A stretch of DNA of 50,706 bases from NCBI GenBank assembly GCA_022925895.1, contig JAKSYS010000462.1:1-50706 (forward strand), written 5' to 3'. This document shows, piece by piece, positions 1-11,147 of this stretch. A program made the position numbers and the translations under genes. Every line of letters begins with the position of its first letter. Position 1 is the stretch's first letter. This DNA is from Fragilaria crotonensis (lineage: Eukaryota; Bacillariophyta; Fragilariophyceae; Fragilariales; Fragilariaceae). The notes under the pieces are model-generated. The model was not told where the DNA came from, made no database searches, and was given only the letters and a program-made list of their open reading frames with translations.

Positions 1-1
1 G

Positions 2-1432
2 GAAAATCAGGCAGATAATCAGAATGAGCGTGAGCAGTATTTGTATGAGCTTGAGATCGATGAGAAACAGAATAACAAGGCCAAGGAACTCAGGATCATG
101 CACGGGTCGCGTCCGCACATGAGAGCCTTTCATTGCTCCTGGTGGTCGTTCTTTGTCACATTTTTCGTTTGGTTCGCCGCTACTCCACTCTTGCCGGACA
201 TTCAGAAGACTCTCCACTTGACAGACGAGCAGATTTGGAATTCCTCGATTGCTGGTGTGGGGGGTACGATTCTTGTAAGACTGATTGTTGGCCCGTTGTG
301 CGACATGTATGGAGCCAGGATACCCTTCGCGTTTATGTTGTGCATTTCGTCTATCCCGGCAGCATTGATTGGCGTCGTCAACAGTGCCACGGGGCTCACC
401 ATCGTCCGTTTCTTTATTGGGTTCGTTGGAGGAACCTTTGTGACATGCCAGTATTGGACAACCAGCATGTTCACGCTGGAGATTGTGGGGTTGGCAAACG
501 GTGTTGCTGCGGGATGGGGAAATCTAGGGGCTGGAGTTAGTCAGCTGGTTATTGGATTCATGCTGCTTCCCCTCTTCAAAACTATATTCGAAAGTGCCGA
601 TATGACCGACGAGGACGCAGCGGAACTGGCATGGAGAACTGTGTCCGTCATACCAGCCTCATTGCGCTGAATCACTGGCATTCTGATTTACTTCTACTCT
701 GATGATTCACCAAAAGGGAATTACGCAGAGTTGAAGAAGAGCGGGCTCCTGGATGGGGTATCGTACTTCGGTTCCTTTAGCCAAGCTGCAAGGCATCCGA
801 CTACGTGGATCATGGCCATACAGTATGCATGTTGCTTCGGCGTCGAGCTGACTATGAACAACGCTGTCGTCATGTACTTCAAGAGAGAATTCAGTCAGTC
901 AGCTGAAGTGGCGGCAGCCATTGCCGCCATCTTTGGCTGGATGAATTTGTTTGCGCGAGGCCTTGGGGGTTATTTATCAGACATGGCAATGGCCCACAAA
1001 GGAATGAGGGGCCGAATCATTGTACATTCTCTGTTTCTTTTCTCAGAAGGAGCTCTTGTCTTGATCTTTGCCAGTACAAAAGGACTCGGCTCTGCCACGT
1101 TTGTTATGGTGATTTTCTCAATTGCGGTCCAGGCTTCGGAGGGGACTACGTTGGGTATTGTCCCGTACATATCGCCAGCAGCCACTGGATCCGTCGTTGG
1201 AATAGTTGGCGCAGGTGGAAATGTGGGCGCTGTGCTCTTCGGCTTAGCATTCCGGCAATACCATTTCAGCCAAGCCTTTCTTATCATGGGTGGCGCTGTC
1301 TTGTGTTCGACATTGTTATCTGCATTCGTATTCATTAGCAAGGAGCATTCATCCTTGTTCTTCTCGGAAACGCAAGCCGGCGCCCCAGCGTTGCTGCGAA
1401 GGCGCGAAACGGAGCACAACAGAAATCTGTAA
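2..1432 (+). pseudogene. NRT2: NRT2-type nitrate/nitrite transporter, 5' partial, with in-frame TGA
   Basis: This is a major-facilitator membrane protein of the nitrate/nitrite porter family, which imports nitrate across the plasma membrane. The frame is open from base 2, so the true start lies off the window. About 477 codons are present, close to the full family length. The motif RPHMRAFHCSW precedes the first membrane segment. Both nitrate-porter signatures are visible: AAGWGNLGAG in the first half and GIVGAGGNVGAVLFG in the second. The segment SDDSPKGNYAELKKSG is typical of NRT2 central loops. A TGA at 668-670 interrupts the frame between VIPASLR and ITGILIYFYSDD. The same frame continues on both sides with good family similarity and no length change, so this is a nonsense codon and not an intron. 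It could be a recent pseudogene, an allele, or an assembly error. The family call is firm; loss of function is an inference. Confidence 0.85.
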
Positions 1433-2320
1433 CAGTTTGCATTAATACACTGTTGCAACGTTCTGCATGTTGAATTAGCTTGCTTCCAGCTGTTTCACTA
1501 TCGCGTACTCGGTGAAGTTGAATGGTGGCACTTGGTGGGCTCGGTGTTGGTATCCTATGCGAGCACCCATTTAAGCTGATACCCATCCACGAAATTCGGG
1601 ACGAGGTCCGGGGAACAAGATAACCCCTGACCTTTACGAGGTTGGAAACGCAGCAGAGACAAAATCATGAAGGTCGGTTTAATGTTCAATCCTCGTTGAG
1701 TGTGAAGGAAGCATTTCTCTTCGGGTTATCGACAGGATCTATTAATCCAGCTAAAGTGGCTGGGTATAACCTGGTTGCTCAATTCCGGAGTAATCCAATA
1801 GCGTTTCACAGGAACTCGTTAAGTTTTCCTTGAAATGAGGTCTCGTTTTTTTTGGCGAAGCCACCTATCACATCCCAGCGAAACAGGTTTAAACAGAATC
1901 GTGATCAACGCCCTTCGAGTTGCTCATAATTCTCATCACTTTGCTCATGGCGCCTTCTTGGTCAGGAACTCATTTGTCCTTTACATCTACCATTACTCTC
2001 TCATATTTGTCAACTATTCATGAGCCGCAGCCGCAGCTGGGTCAGGAGTCAGGAGTGATGATGAGATGATGCGGGATGCGTACATCTGATAAAATTTTCT
2101 TGGGATTTAAATTCTGGGAGCAACTCGAACATACTCGATGACCCAAACTACGTACAAGTACAGTACATATGGTATGTGTCGTGGTAGTGGTACTAGCTAG
2201 TACAGTACCTGGTACTTCATACTATTGCTCATGCAACTACAGTATGCATAGCTTATACAACGTACTTGTACTGTGCAAGTACCACAGATCTACTCTACAG
2301 GCACTGGAGTAGAAGTTCTC
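1433..2320. other. Intergenic, no gene seen
   Basis: No supported coding region was found. The first part is the 3' flank of the nitrate transporter. The last 150 bases (about 2150-2290) are dense in GTAC-containing words such as GTACAAGTACAGTAC, like many other intergenic stretches here, and lie just upstream of the leucine-rich-repeat gene. Confidence 0.5.
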
Positions 2321-2383
2321 ATGTTCTCAGTACAATACCGGTTGAGTGATTTGCGTTTCGCATTTGTTCCATTTGTGCTGGCA

Positions 2384-3235
2384 ATGAATGCTGCCGTTGA
2401 CATCACCCCATCGATTCCTCCGTGGCTCGAAGAGATCTGCAGTCGTCTCCGCAGCAACGATGCATCTCTCACCAATTTGAATCTCAACATTCGCCGATTG
2501 ACCCCAGTATCATGTGCCTGCCTTTGGGACGCAATACGGCACAATTCCGTGCTGGCGACGCTCAACCTTACCAACAGTTTGGTCCCACCGATAGATTTAA
2601 GTCCATTGATGAGGGGGGTCGCTAATCATGCTTCTCTGAAAACTCTTCATTTGAGTTACAACAAGCTGGTAGATGTGGCGCTTGTGGCGGGTGCACTTAG
2701 ATCGAATACATCGTTGGAGCACATATTCGTCGATTACAATAGAATTCAAGATGATGCTGTCCTACTGGCGAATGCATTAAAGCACAACAAAACCTTAAAG
2801 ACACTTCATTTGGGAAAGAACCAAGTCGACGATAGGGGCGCCATAGCTCTCGCTGCCATGTTGACCGTAAATGAAACGCTGGAATGGATCAGTTTGTTGT
2901 CCAATTCGATCCAAGCTCCTGGACTGGCGGCACTGGAAAACGCCTTACAACAAAATGTGACCCTCAAATTCTTGGAAATAGACCAGAATCCTGGAATGAC
3001 TCTGGAAATCCACAACAGGGTCACCCAACTCGGACTTGCCAATGGCTATGGTCGGTATTTACTCAAGACGTCTGGAATACCTGACGGACTGTGGTCAAAC
3101 GTGTTGGCAGCATCCGGAGGGCCCGCAAACAAAGTGTATTTCTTTCTGAAGTCGATGCCAGAGTTGTGTCGAACTTGCCATGAGGATGGCGATGACGATG
3201 ATCAAAGTGAAATGCAGTTGACTGACAGCTTTTGA
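2384..3235 (+). CDS. Leucine-rich-repeat protein (ribonuclease-inhibitor/NLRC3-like repeats)
   Basis: The protein is 283 residues from the ATG at 2384. It has about six consecutive 28-residue leucine-rich repeats of the ribonuclease-inhibitor type, for example LKTLHLSYNKL, LEHIFVDYNRI, LKTLHLGKNQVDDRG and LEWISLLSNSIQAPG. Such repeats form a curved binding surface for another protein; the partner is unknown. The C-terminus is acidic (a DGDDDDQ run) and the protein ends in DSF. No signal peptide or membrane segment is obvious from this start. The same frame also has an ATG at 2321 and stays open to 2273, so the N-terminus could be 21 residues longer. The start at 2384 was preferred because the residues that follow lead directly into the repeats. 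No kinase or nucleotide-binding domain is attached. Confidence 0.75.
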   Translation: MNAAVDITPSIPPWLEEICSRLRSNDASLTNLNLNIRRLTPVSCACLWDAIRHNSVLATLNLTNSLVPPIDLSPLMRGVANHASLKTLHLSYNKLVDVALVAGALRSNTSLEHIFVDYNRIQDDAVLLANALKHNKTLKTLHLGKNQVDDRGAIALAAMLTVNETLEWISLLSNSIQAPGLAALENALQQNVTLKFLEIDQNPGMTLEIHNRVTQLGLANGYGRYLLKTSGIPDGLWSNVLAASGGPANKVYFFLKSMPELCRTCHEDGDDDDQSEMQLTDSF

Positions 3236-3356
3236 CCCACAGGTGATCTGATCATTGGTGGGCCAACTATCGTATTTGATCAACTAACACGTCGGCTCGT
3301 CGCACTGAAATAAAACACCATTTCAGCTTCCGCTCTCCCGTAGATTCAAACTAGAC

Positions 3357-5293
3357 TTACCACCATGGTCGGCCGCGCTTATCGACGCCTGGCTTGTCGT
3401 TGCACGGAATGATGGACGGCTTGTCCATGTAGTGACACTCCATCAGTGCGTCGACGGAGCAACAACCCTCTCTAACATTGACGGGCATGTCACCCACTTT
3501 CTTGCCCACGCATTGTGGTTGCACATACCAATCGCCCATTTGCTGAAAGTATTTGCGTTTGTTTTCTTTGTTCGTAGTCCAACTCATGTGAAATATGTAG
3601 GGACTCACAGTCTTCGCAATCATCTTTTTCATGTAAGCCTTGTCTCGATGATAGTGATAACCACCGGGAAACTCATCTGTATCCCGAGAGAAGACCTTGA
3701 CTCGTAAGCCACGATATGACGCATGCTCATTCAGAAGACTGGTCAAGGAAGCCTGGTGCGAGCCGGATTGTTGAATCAAGTCACCGAGTTTAACGAAGCA
3801 GTTGAAAAGGTAGCGAGTCCGTTCTACGGCACGCACAAAGTAAAACCCCGTATTTGGTGAGTAAGGTGCGTACCGAACAGAATGAGCTCCGTCATCTTGA
3901 AAGTACATGTCGAAATCATCCGACAATTGAAGGAAAAAATCAACTGGATTGCGATACCAAACCACATCAGCATCTTGGAACAAGATATTATAGCCGAGCT
4001 GAGAAAGCAGGTGCACACAGAATACTTTCGCCATCATCATGCCCGCGAATTTGGCATCACCATATCTCGTAGCAGCTTGTTCGGACATGCGGGCAAAGAT
4101 CTGCGGTAAACGAATAGAAAGAATGAGCGAGACAATCGATGCACCCGCGCGCCCTCATCCTAAATCATAACAACGGCCCGACGTACCACACTGTCGTAAA
4201 ATGTCGCCACACCCAATGCCTCCGTGATCTTCTGGGTTTCCAGATCTGTTGCGAATACTAGCACATTGGACAAGTCGAGGCCTCTGGCTTTGGAACTGCA
4301 GATGAAATTCATCAGCAATTCAGATTGCCCTAGATTGCAAACGAGCACCACAATTGTCTTGTCTCGGGCGACTTTTGCGGCAATGGGCTTGAGCTTTGCA
4401 AGTGTTGACTTGAGGTTGCTCAGGTAAGGGACCAACACTTTTTGATCATAAGTGTCAACGTTGAAGGGCTTGGGAATGATTTGACTTTTGCCCTTGTTGG
4501 TGGAGTAAGTTCGTGCAACATTTCGAAGTGGTAACGTTTTGTCGACGCCGGTGCGAATGTTATCCGGCGGTAATCTCATGTATTTGTGAATGTGATACGA
4601 TTCCCATTGTCCGACAATCGCCAGACATTGACGAGGTTTATTTGGTTCAGTGAGGATAATTTTCAGAGTATCACAGTTGACAGTGGCATCTTCCACACTA
4701 AGAAGGGGCATTTGACCCTCGCGAGCGGCATCGCTTTGGGAAAGGTCAGGCAATGACTTTTGATGGTGATACAGGATAAGGGCTTCTTCATTCCCGGGAG
4801 TTGTATGGTCGAGGGGAACACCAAGGTCGAATCGCTCCAAAAACCGATCACGACTGATGCGTGCGGCTCCAGCAATCAGCTTCTCCATGGGCGCTCCGAA
4901 CCTCGATCCTGACGTGATGTCCTTTAAGTATCCGGTTACTGTGATGCAACTGTGAGATAGAGTGTCATCCGACGCATTGGCACACAGAATCAGACAACAG
5001 AACCGAACACGCCTATACAAATGTAGAGCGTACGTACCTGCTGAGAAGAAACTTGATGTTCCCGTGGTCGTTGTCGCCGTCGTTGTTTTCGAAGTGGAGG
5101 TGCGAAAGCCATCGTTTCTTTGACAGTCCAATTGGACTGAGTGATTCATCCCAAGCATTAATCCCACGTAAAACGACCCTAAACATGATATAACAAAAAG
5201 CAACATGACTTGAACTGACACACTCTGTTTTCTCAATGGTAGGGGTTGGCTACCAAAACCATTGGGATAGGACGATGAACGTGGGGCCGCCAT
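3357..5293 (-). CDS. Type II membrane nucleotide-diphospho-sugar transferase, copy A (three exons)
   Basis: This is a putative Golgi glycosyltransferase of the PF03407 (GT77-like) group. The exons are 5293-5038, 4938-4187 and 4100-3357, giving 583 residues. Intron 1 is 99 nt (donor GTACGT, acceptor ATCACAG) and intron 2 is 86 nt (donor GTACGT, acceptor TTACCGCAG). A single membrane segment lies near residues 26-48 (VMLLFVISCLGSFYVGL), as in type II Golgi enzymes. The catalytic region starts around NLGQSELLMNFICSSKARGLDL and LVFATDLET. It contains the DxD metal/nucleotide-sugar motif in LFQDADVVWYRNP (D379, D381), then MYFQDDG, NTGFYFVRA and FPGGYHYHRD. Donor and acceptor sugars cannot be read from sequence. 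Intron 1 is a multiple of three and stop-free, so retaining it would keep the frame open. Copy B at 8.4-10.3 kb is a close paralogue with identical intron sizes; copy C is more distant. Confidence 0.85.
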
Positions 5294-8200
5294 CTTGATA
5301 GTCGTATTGGTGGCAGTCTTAATGTGGTGTTATTCTGAGGTGCATTATCCGTTGGCCACATGCGGTTATGTTCGATGGGAGAAAACCACTCACGGTATAC
5401 GTGATACATAGTATTCAGTGTTTTACTGTATGATCGGTAACCGTACTTGTAGTTGTAACTGGTACTGTACTCGTTGCTTTCATCATAGTGTACATATCCT
5501 AATGTAGCAGGCGCTCAACTCCACCACGGTACAGGTACTGGTAGTACTGTCTCATGTTGTCAGGCGGGCGCTGGGGGGACCTCCGGCAAAATCACATCTT
5601 TCCTCTACTACAAACCTACTTGTAGTTGCTTCTACATAGAATGAATACAAAGCGCAGAGTTGCGGGGCCGTACATTCCTCCGGGTCTGTGGCTGTGTACT
5701 GGTACAAGTACGATGTACGACCATCATTGGCGAAGGTCCGCGCCAGATTTTTTTGGCTGTCATCACGTTCAGGGCTTCCGAGTACGTCCCTTTTTGGAGG
5801 GTAGTACACTATACTAACTTAGCATAGAAAGTCATGTACTTCGTATAAAATTTTGAACTTTGGACCTAATTCACCTAGTAGTAAAATGGTTCTGTCATGG
5901 TCATTGATGTGTTCAAGCAACTTGTGTGTTTTGGGTAGTAGGGGTGGTGCTTCATCATACATAACCAATTTAGGAGCAGCAGTGTGGCTGGGATGAGAAT
6001 ATCTCCACACCTTGTTTCCTCACCTACTGCAAAGTCAACAGGTTCAGGCTTGGCCAAGAAGGAGCTTGGTTCCATGCTGCTGAAAGATGCAGGATCATCA
6101 TTAGCAGCAATGGAATTCTATGCTGATTGGATTTACTGGTGCCTGTTTGTGGCTGTGCTCTGATCAAAGACACTGCATACCTAGCAGACGAGTCTGCGGT
6201 CAGACTTGGAGATGCGGAAGATGATCCTGCAAATGTTTCTTTCAGTTGCATTGGTGATGTTCATGACACCCTAGGATTTTTTGTAGTGAGCTTACTTATT
6301 GGCTGGTTGAATCACAAGTCAATGCACAAGCCCCAAATATACAAGGTGCGGGGTCCCCTTTGTATTGCAAAATCTGAGGGCTGCATTGGAGGTGCAGAAG
6401 AAATCTTCTGTCAAGGATTGTAAAGGGTGCATCAGAAATGCACTCTAGGATTGTTTAATGTGATTCACGTTAGTGCTTCTGGTATCAATTGTACGTTGTA
6501 CATTGTACACTCATGTACTCATGTAGAGCACCATGAATGGACTCGAAAAAATGTGACTCGTTCTTGCTACGCCACACCGTTTGTCGGTGGTGTACTGTAG
6601 TAGTGAACAGCTACACGCTTTGCAATGCTGCTCATTGCATGGCAGCAAATGGAGAAAATGATCCGTTTGTATACCTTGATGAGACAAATGAGTTGTTGGC
6701 CAACAAGCTGAACCCACTTTTGGGTAATTGTCTCACATTCAGTGAAGAGTTTGTGATGAAATGCAGCAAGAGCTACAGAACGTCCCCTGCATAAGCAAGA
6801 AAGAAGAAGGAGATTCCAAATAAGTGAAAGTGGCATGAACTTGTTTGTGAGTTGGCAACACAGCAAAGCTAGCAGTCAACAGCTTCCAAACTCACTACAT
6901 CAAGAAAGAACTCAGATTTTTTATTTCACTTGCACGAGACTTCTTGTCTCCCATAATGTGCCAGTAGTATGGAGGAAATGATTGTCCATTGAAACACGAC
7001 CACTACAATTGTCTAACCAAAGTCCTATGTCCCTCTAATTTCAAGAAAGGATGTTTGCAAGCATTGATCACCAGATGTGTTGAACATCACACCACAGTGT
7101 CCTCCTCCTCCCTCAAAGATTATATCTTCTTGCTCCAGGCACTTCACAAGTTAGAAAGTCTGGCTGGAGAGCCAACCAGCCAGGGCTTTGCTCATGTTTA
7201 ATGAGGTAGCAATTTGGACTGGAGAGACATGATAGCGCTAGGTGTTTCCCAGCATGGGTATCAGGATGAGTGAGTGCTTACTACGGACTCTGGCACTATA
7301 TAAGTATACAAGAGAGCTTTTAGGTTTTGCTTTTGCAACAATGACTAGCACTCCTGGCTTGCGGTATAGATGTTTGTCTGCACGCAGCAAGAAATAACAA
7401 TGAAAATTTGCATGACCAAATGAAGGGGAACCCTTGCAACATGAGTTACATTGCAAAAGATTATGGTGTTGCGTTGGAAGAATTTTCCATTGGAGAACAT
7501 GACGATGAAAGGTCATCAAGCACTGGAAAAGGCACCAACAACAAAGCAGACACAACTATGGTCATCAACAATGTTGATCAGCCAAAATCCACTTCACTAC
7601 CAGTAATATCTTCATTGCTCATTCTAGTATCAATGAGGGCACAAAAAGAAAGTGTTTGCTTAGGAGCAACAATCGTGGTTGGGGTCCATCTTGTCCTCCT
7701 TGAGGAAGCAAAAGGGAAGGACCACCACATTGGAGGTCACAACGTACAATTCATTCAATTTTCTGGGGGAATCCTCTGCACTTTGCACCTGGTAGAATCT
7801 CAAGGGAAACCTTTCTGCTTTGGTAAACACATGATTGATTTTGGATGTCAAAGCAAGTCTGAAGCATGTCTCCTATTGAAGTTTGCAAGAGTCCCTTCAT
7901 TGTAATGATTGATCATGTCTTCCTGACAAATGACTGTCACCAGGAGCTTGAAGGTAATGGCATCATCAGTGCTGCACCATCTAGTTGCAAATTTGTTACA
8001 CTACTTGGTGCAAGATGAGCGTGGAGAACGCTGATCTCATTACAAGTAAGCCATTAACCATTCACGAGGAGATAAAGCTTGTCCACAGAACCTTCCTTTA
8101 AGGGCATCTTAGATGGGAAGGTACATATTGATGCAATAGATTTCTTTGACTTTTTGCTTACAGAGACCACTCAGACCAGTCAGCATATCGCTTGTTGGTC

Positions 8201-8404
8201 GCCAGGCTGCGCGTTGGTAGCATCATCTGCAAATGTTCGATGTTACTTCTTGTTTGTTGGACAAGAGGTAGCAAGTTACCGGCGCATGACTTTGGGACAA
8301 TGGTCTATAGGTTGTCGGCAGCGTCTGGATGGTACGCAGAAAAAGATGCATTCCTTCGCTTGATGCTGCGGATCTGATGGCAAAGAAAAAGAGATGCAAC
8401 ATAT
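5294..8404. other. 3.1-kb spacer between glycosyltransferase copies, no gene recognised
   Basis: The first 40 bases upstream of copy A resemble those upstream of copy B and then diverge. GTAC-rich DNA follows to about 5830. The rest is A+T-richer and holds several short open frames, the longest being 7408-7905 (165 codons). None shows a recognisable domain, and their compositions look random or decayed. The texture, with many TGCA/CAAG words and interrupted frames, resembles the Copia fossil further right, so this may be an old unrecognised mobile element. That is only an impression. Confidence 0.4.
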
Positions 8405-8472
8405 TTACCACCACGGTCGGCCGCGCTTATCGCGAAACGGTTTATTGTTGCACGGGATGATGGACGGCTTGT

Positions 8473-10340
8473 CTATGTAATGACACTCCATAAGTGCCTC
8501 GACGGAGCAACACCCCTCACTAACATTGACGGGCATGTCACCAACCTTCTTGCCCACGCATTGCGTGCCACATACCAATCTCCCATTTGTTGAAAGAATT
8601 TGCGTTTGTCTTCCTTACTTTCAGTCCAACTCATGTGGAAAATGTAGGGACTAATGGTCTTTGCAATCACCTTTTTCATGTACGCCTTATCTCGATGATA
8701 GTGAAAACCACCGGGAAACGTATCTGTATCTCTGGAGAAGACCTTGACTCGTAAGCCACGATACGACGCGTGTTCATTCAGAAGACTGGTCAAGGACGCT
8801 TGGTGAGAGTGGGACTGTTGAATCAAGTCACCGAGTTTGACGAAACAGTTGAAAAGGTAGCGAGTCCGTTCTACGGCACGAACAAAGTAAAAGCCCGTGT
8901 TGGGGGAGTATGTTGCGTAACGACCAGAACGACCACCGTCATCTTGAAAGTACATGTCGAAATCATCCGACAATTGAAGGAAAAAATCAACTGGATTGCG
9001 ATACCAAACCACATCAGCATCTTGGAACAAGATATTATAGCCGAGCTGAGAAAGCAGGTGCACACAAAACACTTTCGCCATCATCATGCCAGCAAATTTG
9101 GCATCACCATACTTCGCGGCAGCTTTTTCGGACATTCGAGCAAAGATCTGAGGTAAACGAATAGAAAGAATGCGTGAGTGAATTAATGAACACGCGCTCC
9201 CTCATCCAAAATCATATCATCGTCGCAACATACCACACTGTCGTAAAATGTTGCAACGCCCAATGCCTCTGCAATCTTTTGGGTTTCCAGATCCGTTGCG
9301 AATACTAGCACGTTGGACAAATCGAAGCCTCTGGCTTTGGAACTGCAGATGAAATTCATCAGCAATTCAGATTGTCCAAGATTGCACACGAGCACCACAA
9401 TTGTCTTGTCTCGGGCGACTTTCGCCGCAATGGGCTTGAGCTTTGCAAGTGTTGACTTGAGGTTGCTCAGGTACGGGACCAACACTTTTTGATCGTAAGC
9501 GTCAACGTTGAAGGGCTGAGGAATGACTTGCATGTTACCCTTATTGGCGGAGTGAGTTCGTGCGACATTGCGAAGTGGTAACGTTTTGTCGACGCCGGTA
9601 CGAATGTTATCCGGCGGTAATCTCATGTATTTGTGGATGTGATACGATTCCCATTGTCCGACAATCGCCAGACATTGACGAGGTTTATTTGGTTCAGTGA
9701 GGATAATTTTCAGAGTATCACAGTTGACAGTGGCATCTTCCACACTAAGAAGGGGTATTTGACCCTCGCGAGCGGCATCGACTTTGGAACGGTGAGGTAA
9801 AGATTGCTGATGGTGGTACAGGATAAGGGCATCTTCATTCCCGGGAGTTGTAGGGTCGAGGGGAACACCAAGGTCGAATCGCTCCAAAAACCGATCACGA
9901 CTGATGCGTGCGGCTCCAGCAATCAGCTTCTCCATGGGCGCTCCGAACCTCGATCCTGACGTGATGTACTTTGAGTATCCGGTTACTGTGATGCAACCGT
10001 GAGATGGAGTGTCATCCGACGCATTAGCACACAGAATCAGACAACAGAACCGAACACACCTATACAAATGCAGAACGTGCGTACCTGCTGAGAAGAAACT
10101 TGATGTTCCCGTGGTCGTTGTCGCCGTCGTTGTTTTCGCAGTGGAGGTGCGAAAGCCGTCGTTTCTTGGACAGCCCAACTGGGATGAATGACTCATCCCG
10201 AGCGTTAATCCCACGTAAAAAGAGCCTAAACATGAAATAACAAAAAGCAACATGACTTGAACTGGCACACTCTGTTTTCTTAATGGTAGGGGTTGACTAG
10301 CAAAACCATTGGGATAGGACGATGAACGTGGGGCCGCCAT
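8473..10340 (-). CDS. Type II membrane nucleotide-diphospho-sugar transferase, copy B, frameshifted near the C-terminus
   Basis: This is a near-duplicate of copy A. The exons are 10340-10085, 9985-9234 and 9147 downward. Introns of 99 and 86 nt sit at the same positions as in copy A. The membrane segment, LVFATDLETQKI, LFQDADVVWY and FPGGFHYHRD are all intact. After GDWYV (about 8565-8571) one base is missing relative to copy A. The frame therefore moves into an unrelated tail and stops at 8473-8475, giving about 560 residues. The lost frame continues below: a second frame from there to a TAA at 8405-8407 encodes the expected cysteine-rich C-terminus with CHYIDKPSIIPCNN and ending GRPWW. So the last 50-60 residues, conserved in copies A and C, are displaced. 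The catalytic core is complete, so activity is possible; this may be early pseudogenisation or an assembly error. Confidence 0.82.
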
Positions 10341-11147
10341 CTTGATAATCGTCTTGGCGGCAGTTTGATTTCGACTTCATTTTTCTGAGCTGCTTGGGAT
10401 CATCCGACCGTTTATAAACACCTTTTTCGCTTCACAGTCGAAGTCCAGTGTACCAATACCAGCGTAGAGTACTACATATCACATATCACATGACAGATGC
10501 CAGATGCCTGTATGTGTTGTATGCATAGAGTAGTTTGAAAGTACTGGTAGTGTAGGCCATCGAGTTCCGAAAGACCAGTAGTCTACTACTCTAGTAGACC
10601 TACTCGTTGCTAGTAAAGTAGGGAGACGACAACAAACATGGCATTCTACAAAAACTAACTTGAATGATTTTTATCGACCCTACATAGCACTTATGCATCT
10701 CTTATACCTCTGAATCTATGTCTCATGTTTGAGATTGAGCACTGTGTATCGGTGGCTCCAGGGCGCCAGCATGTGATGACAGCGGGCAGCGGGGTACATG
10801 CACAAGTACCCTGTAGTTAGCTTACAACCTTATCTCTGACACTCCCTCTCTTCGTAATTGTACCTGGAACCTGGATTTCCACTGGTAGTTGGATACTAGA
10901 GTAGCTGGTTTATTGCTGGTATGATGCCAGGTACCATGGTAGCTAGGAACACCGAGTCCATAGCAAGTACAGTATTAGAAATACGAGGGTCGATCGCCAA
11001 GCAAATAACATGGTATCGTTCGCGAACTCAATGTGCTGACTTTCTTTTTGCCTACGCCTGATTCCCCGATGATTCTTCGCATCATATGATAGGCACTAGT
11101 GCAAGGCAAAAAGGCCAATCTTGGCCATTCGTTTTGTGAGACTATTG
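10341..11147. other. Intergenic spacer between glycosyltransferase copies B and C
   Basis: No gene was seen. It holds the promoter side of copy B and the 3' flank of copy C. GTAC-rich and TAGTAC-rich words are frequent from about 10440 to 10980. No RNA gene or mobile-element signature was recognised. Confidence 0.45.

Noticed and set aside
668..670. TGA in the nitrate transporter read as selenocysteine
   Set aside because: NRT2 proteins are not selenoproteins and no SECIS-like context was recognised; a nonsense change is simpler.
2273..2383. N-terminal extension of the leucine-rich-repeat protein
   Set aside because: The first codon at 2273 is GTG. An ATG at 2321 remains possible but gives no recognisable signal or domain.
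7408..7905. 165-codon frame in the spacer between glycosyltransferase copies
   Set aside because: It lacks recognisable motifs and sits among many broken frames; it may be a relic of a mobile element but cannot be supported as a gene.
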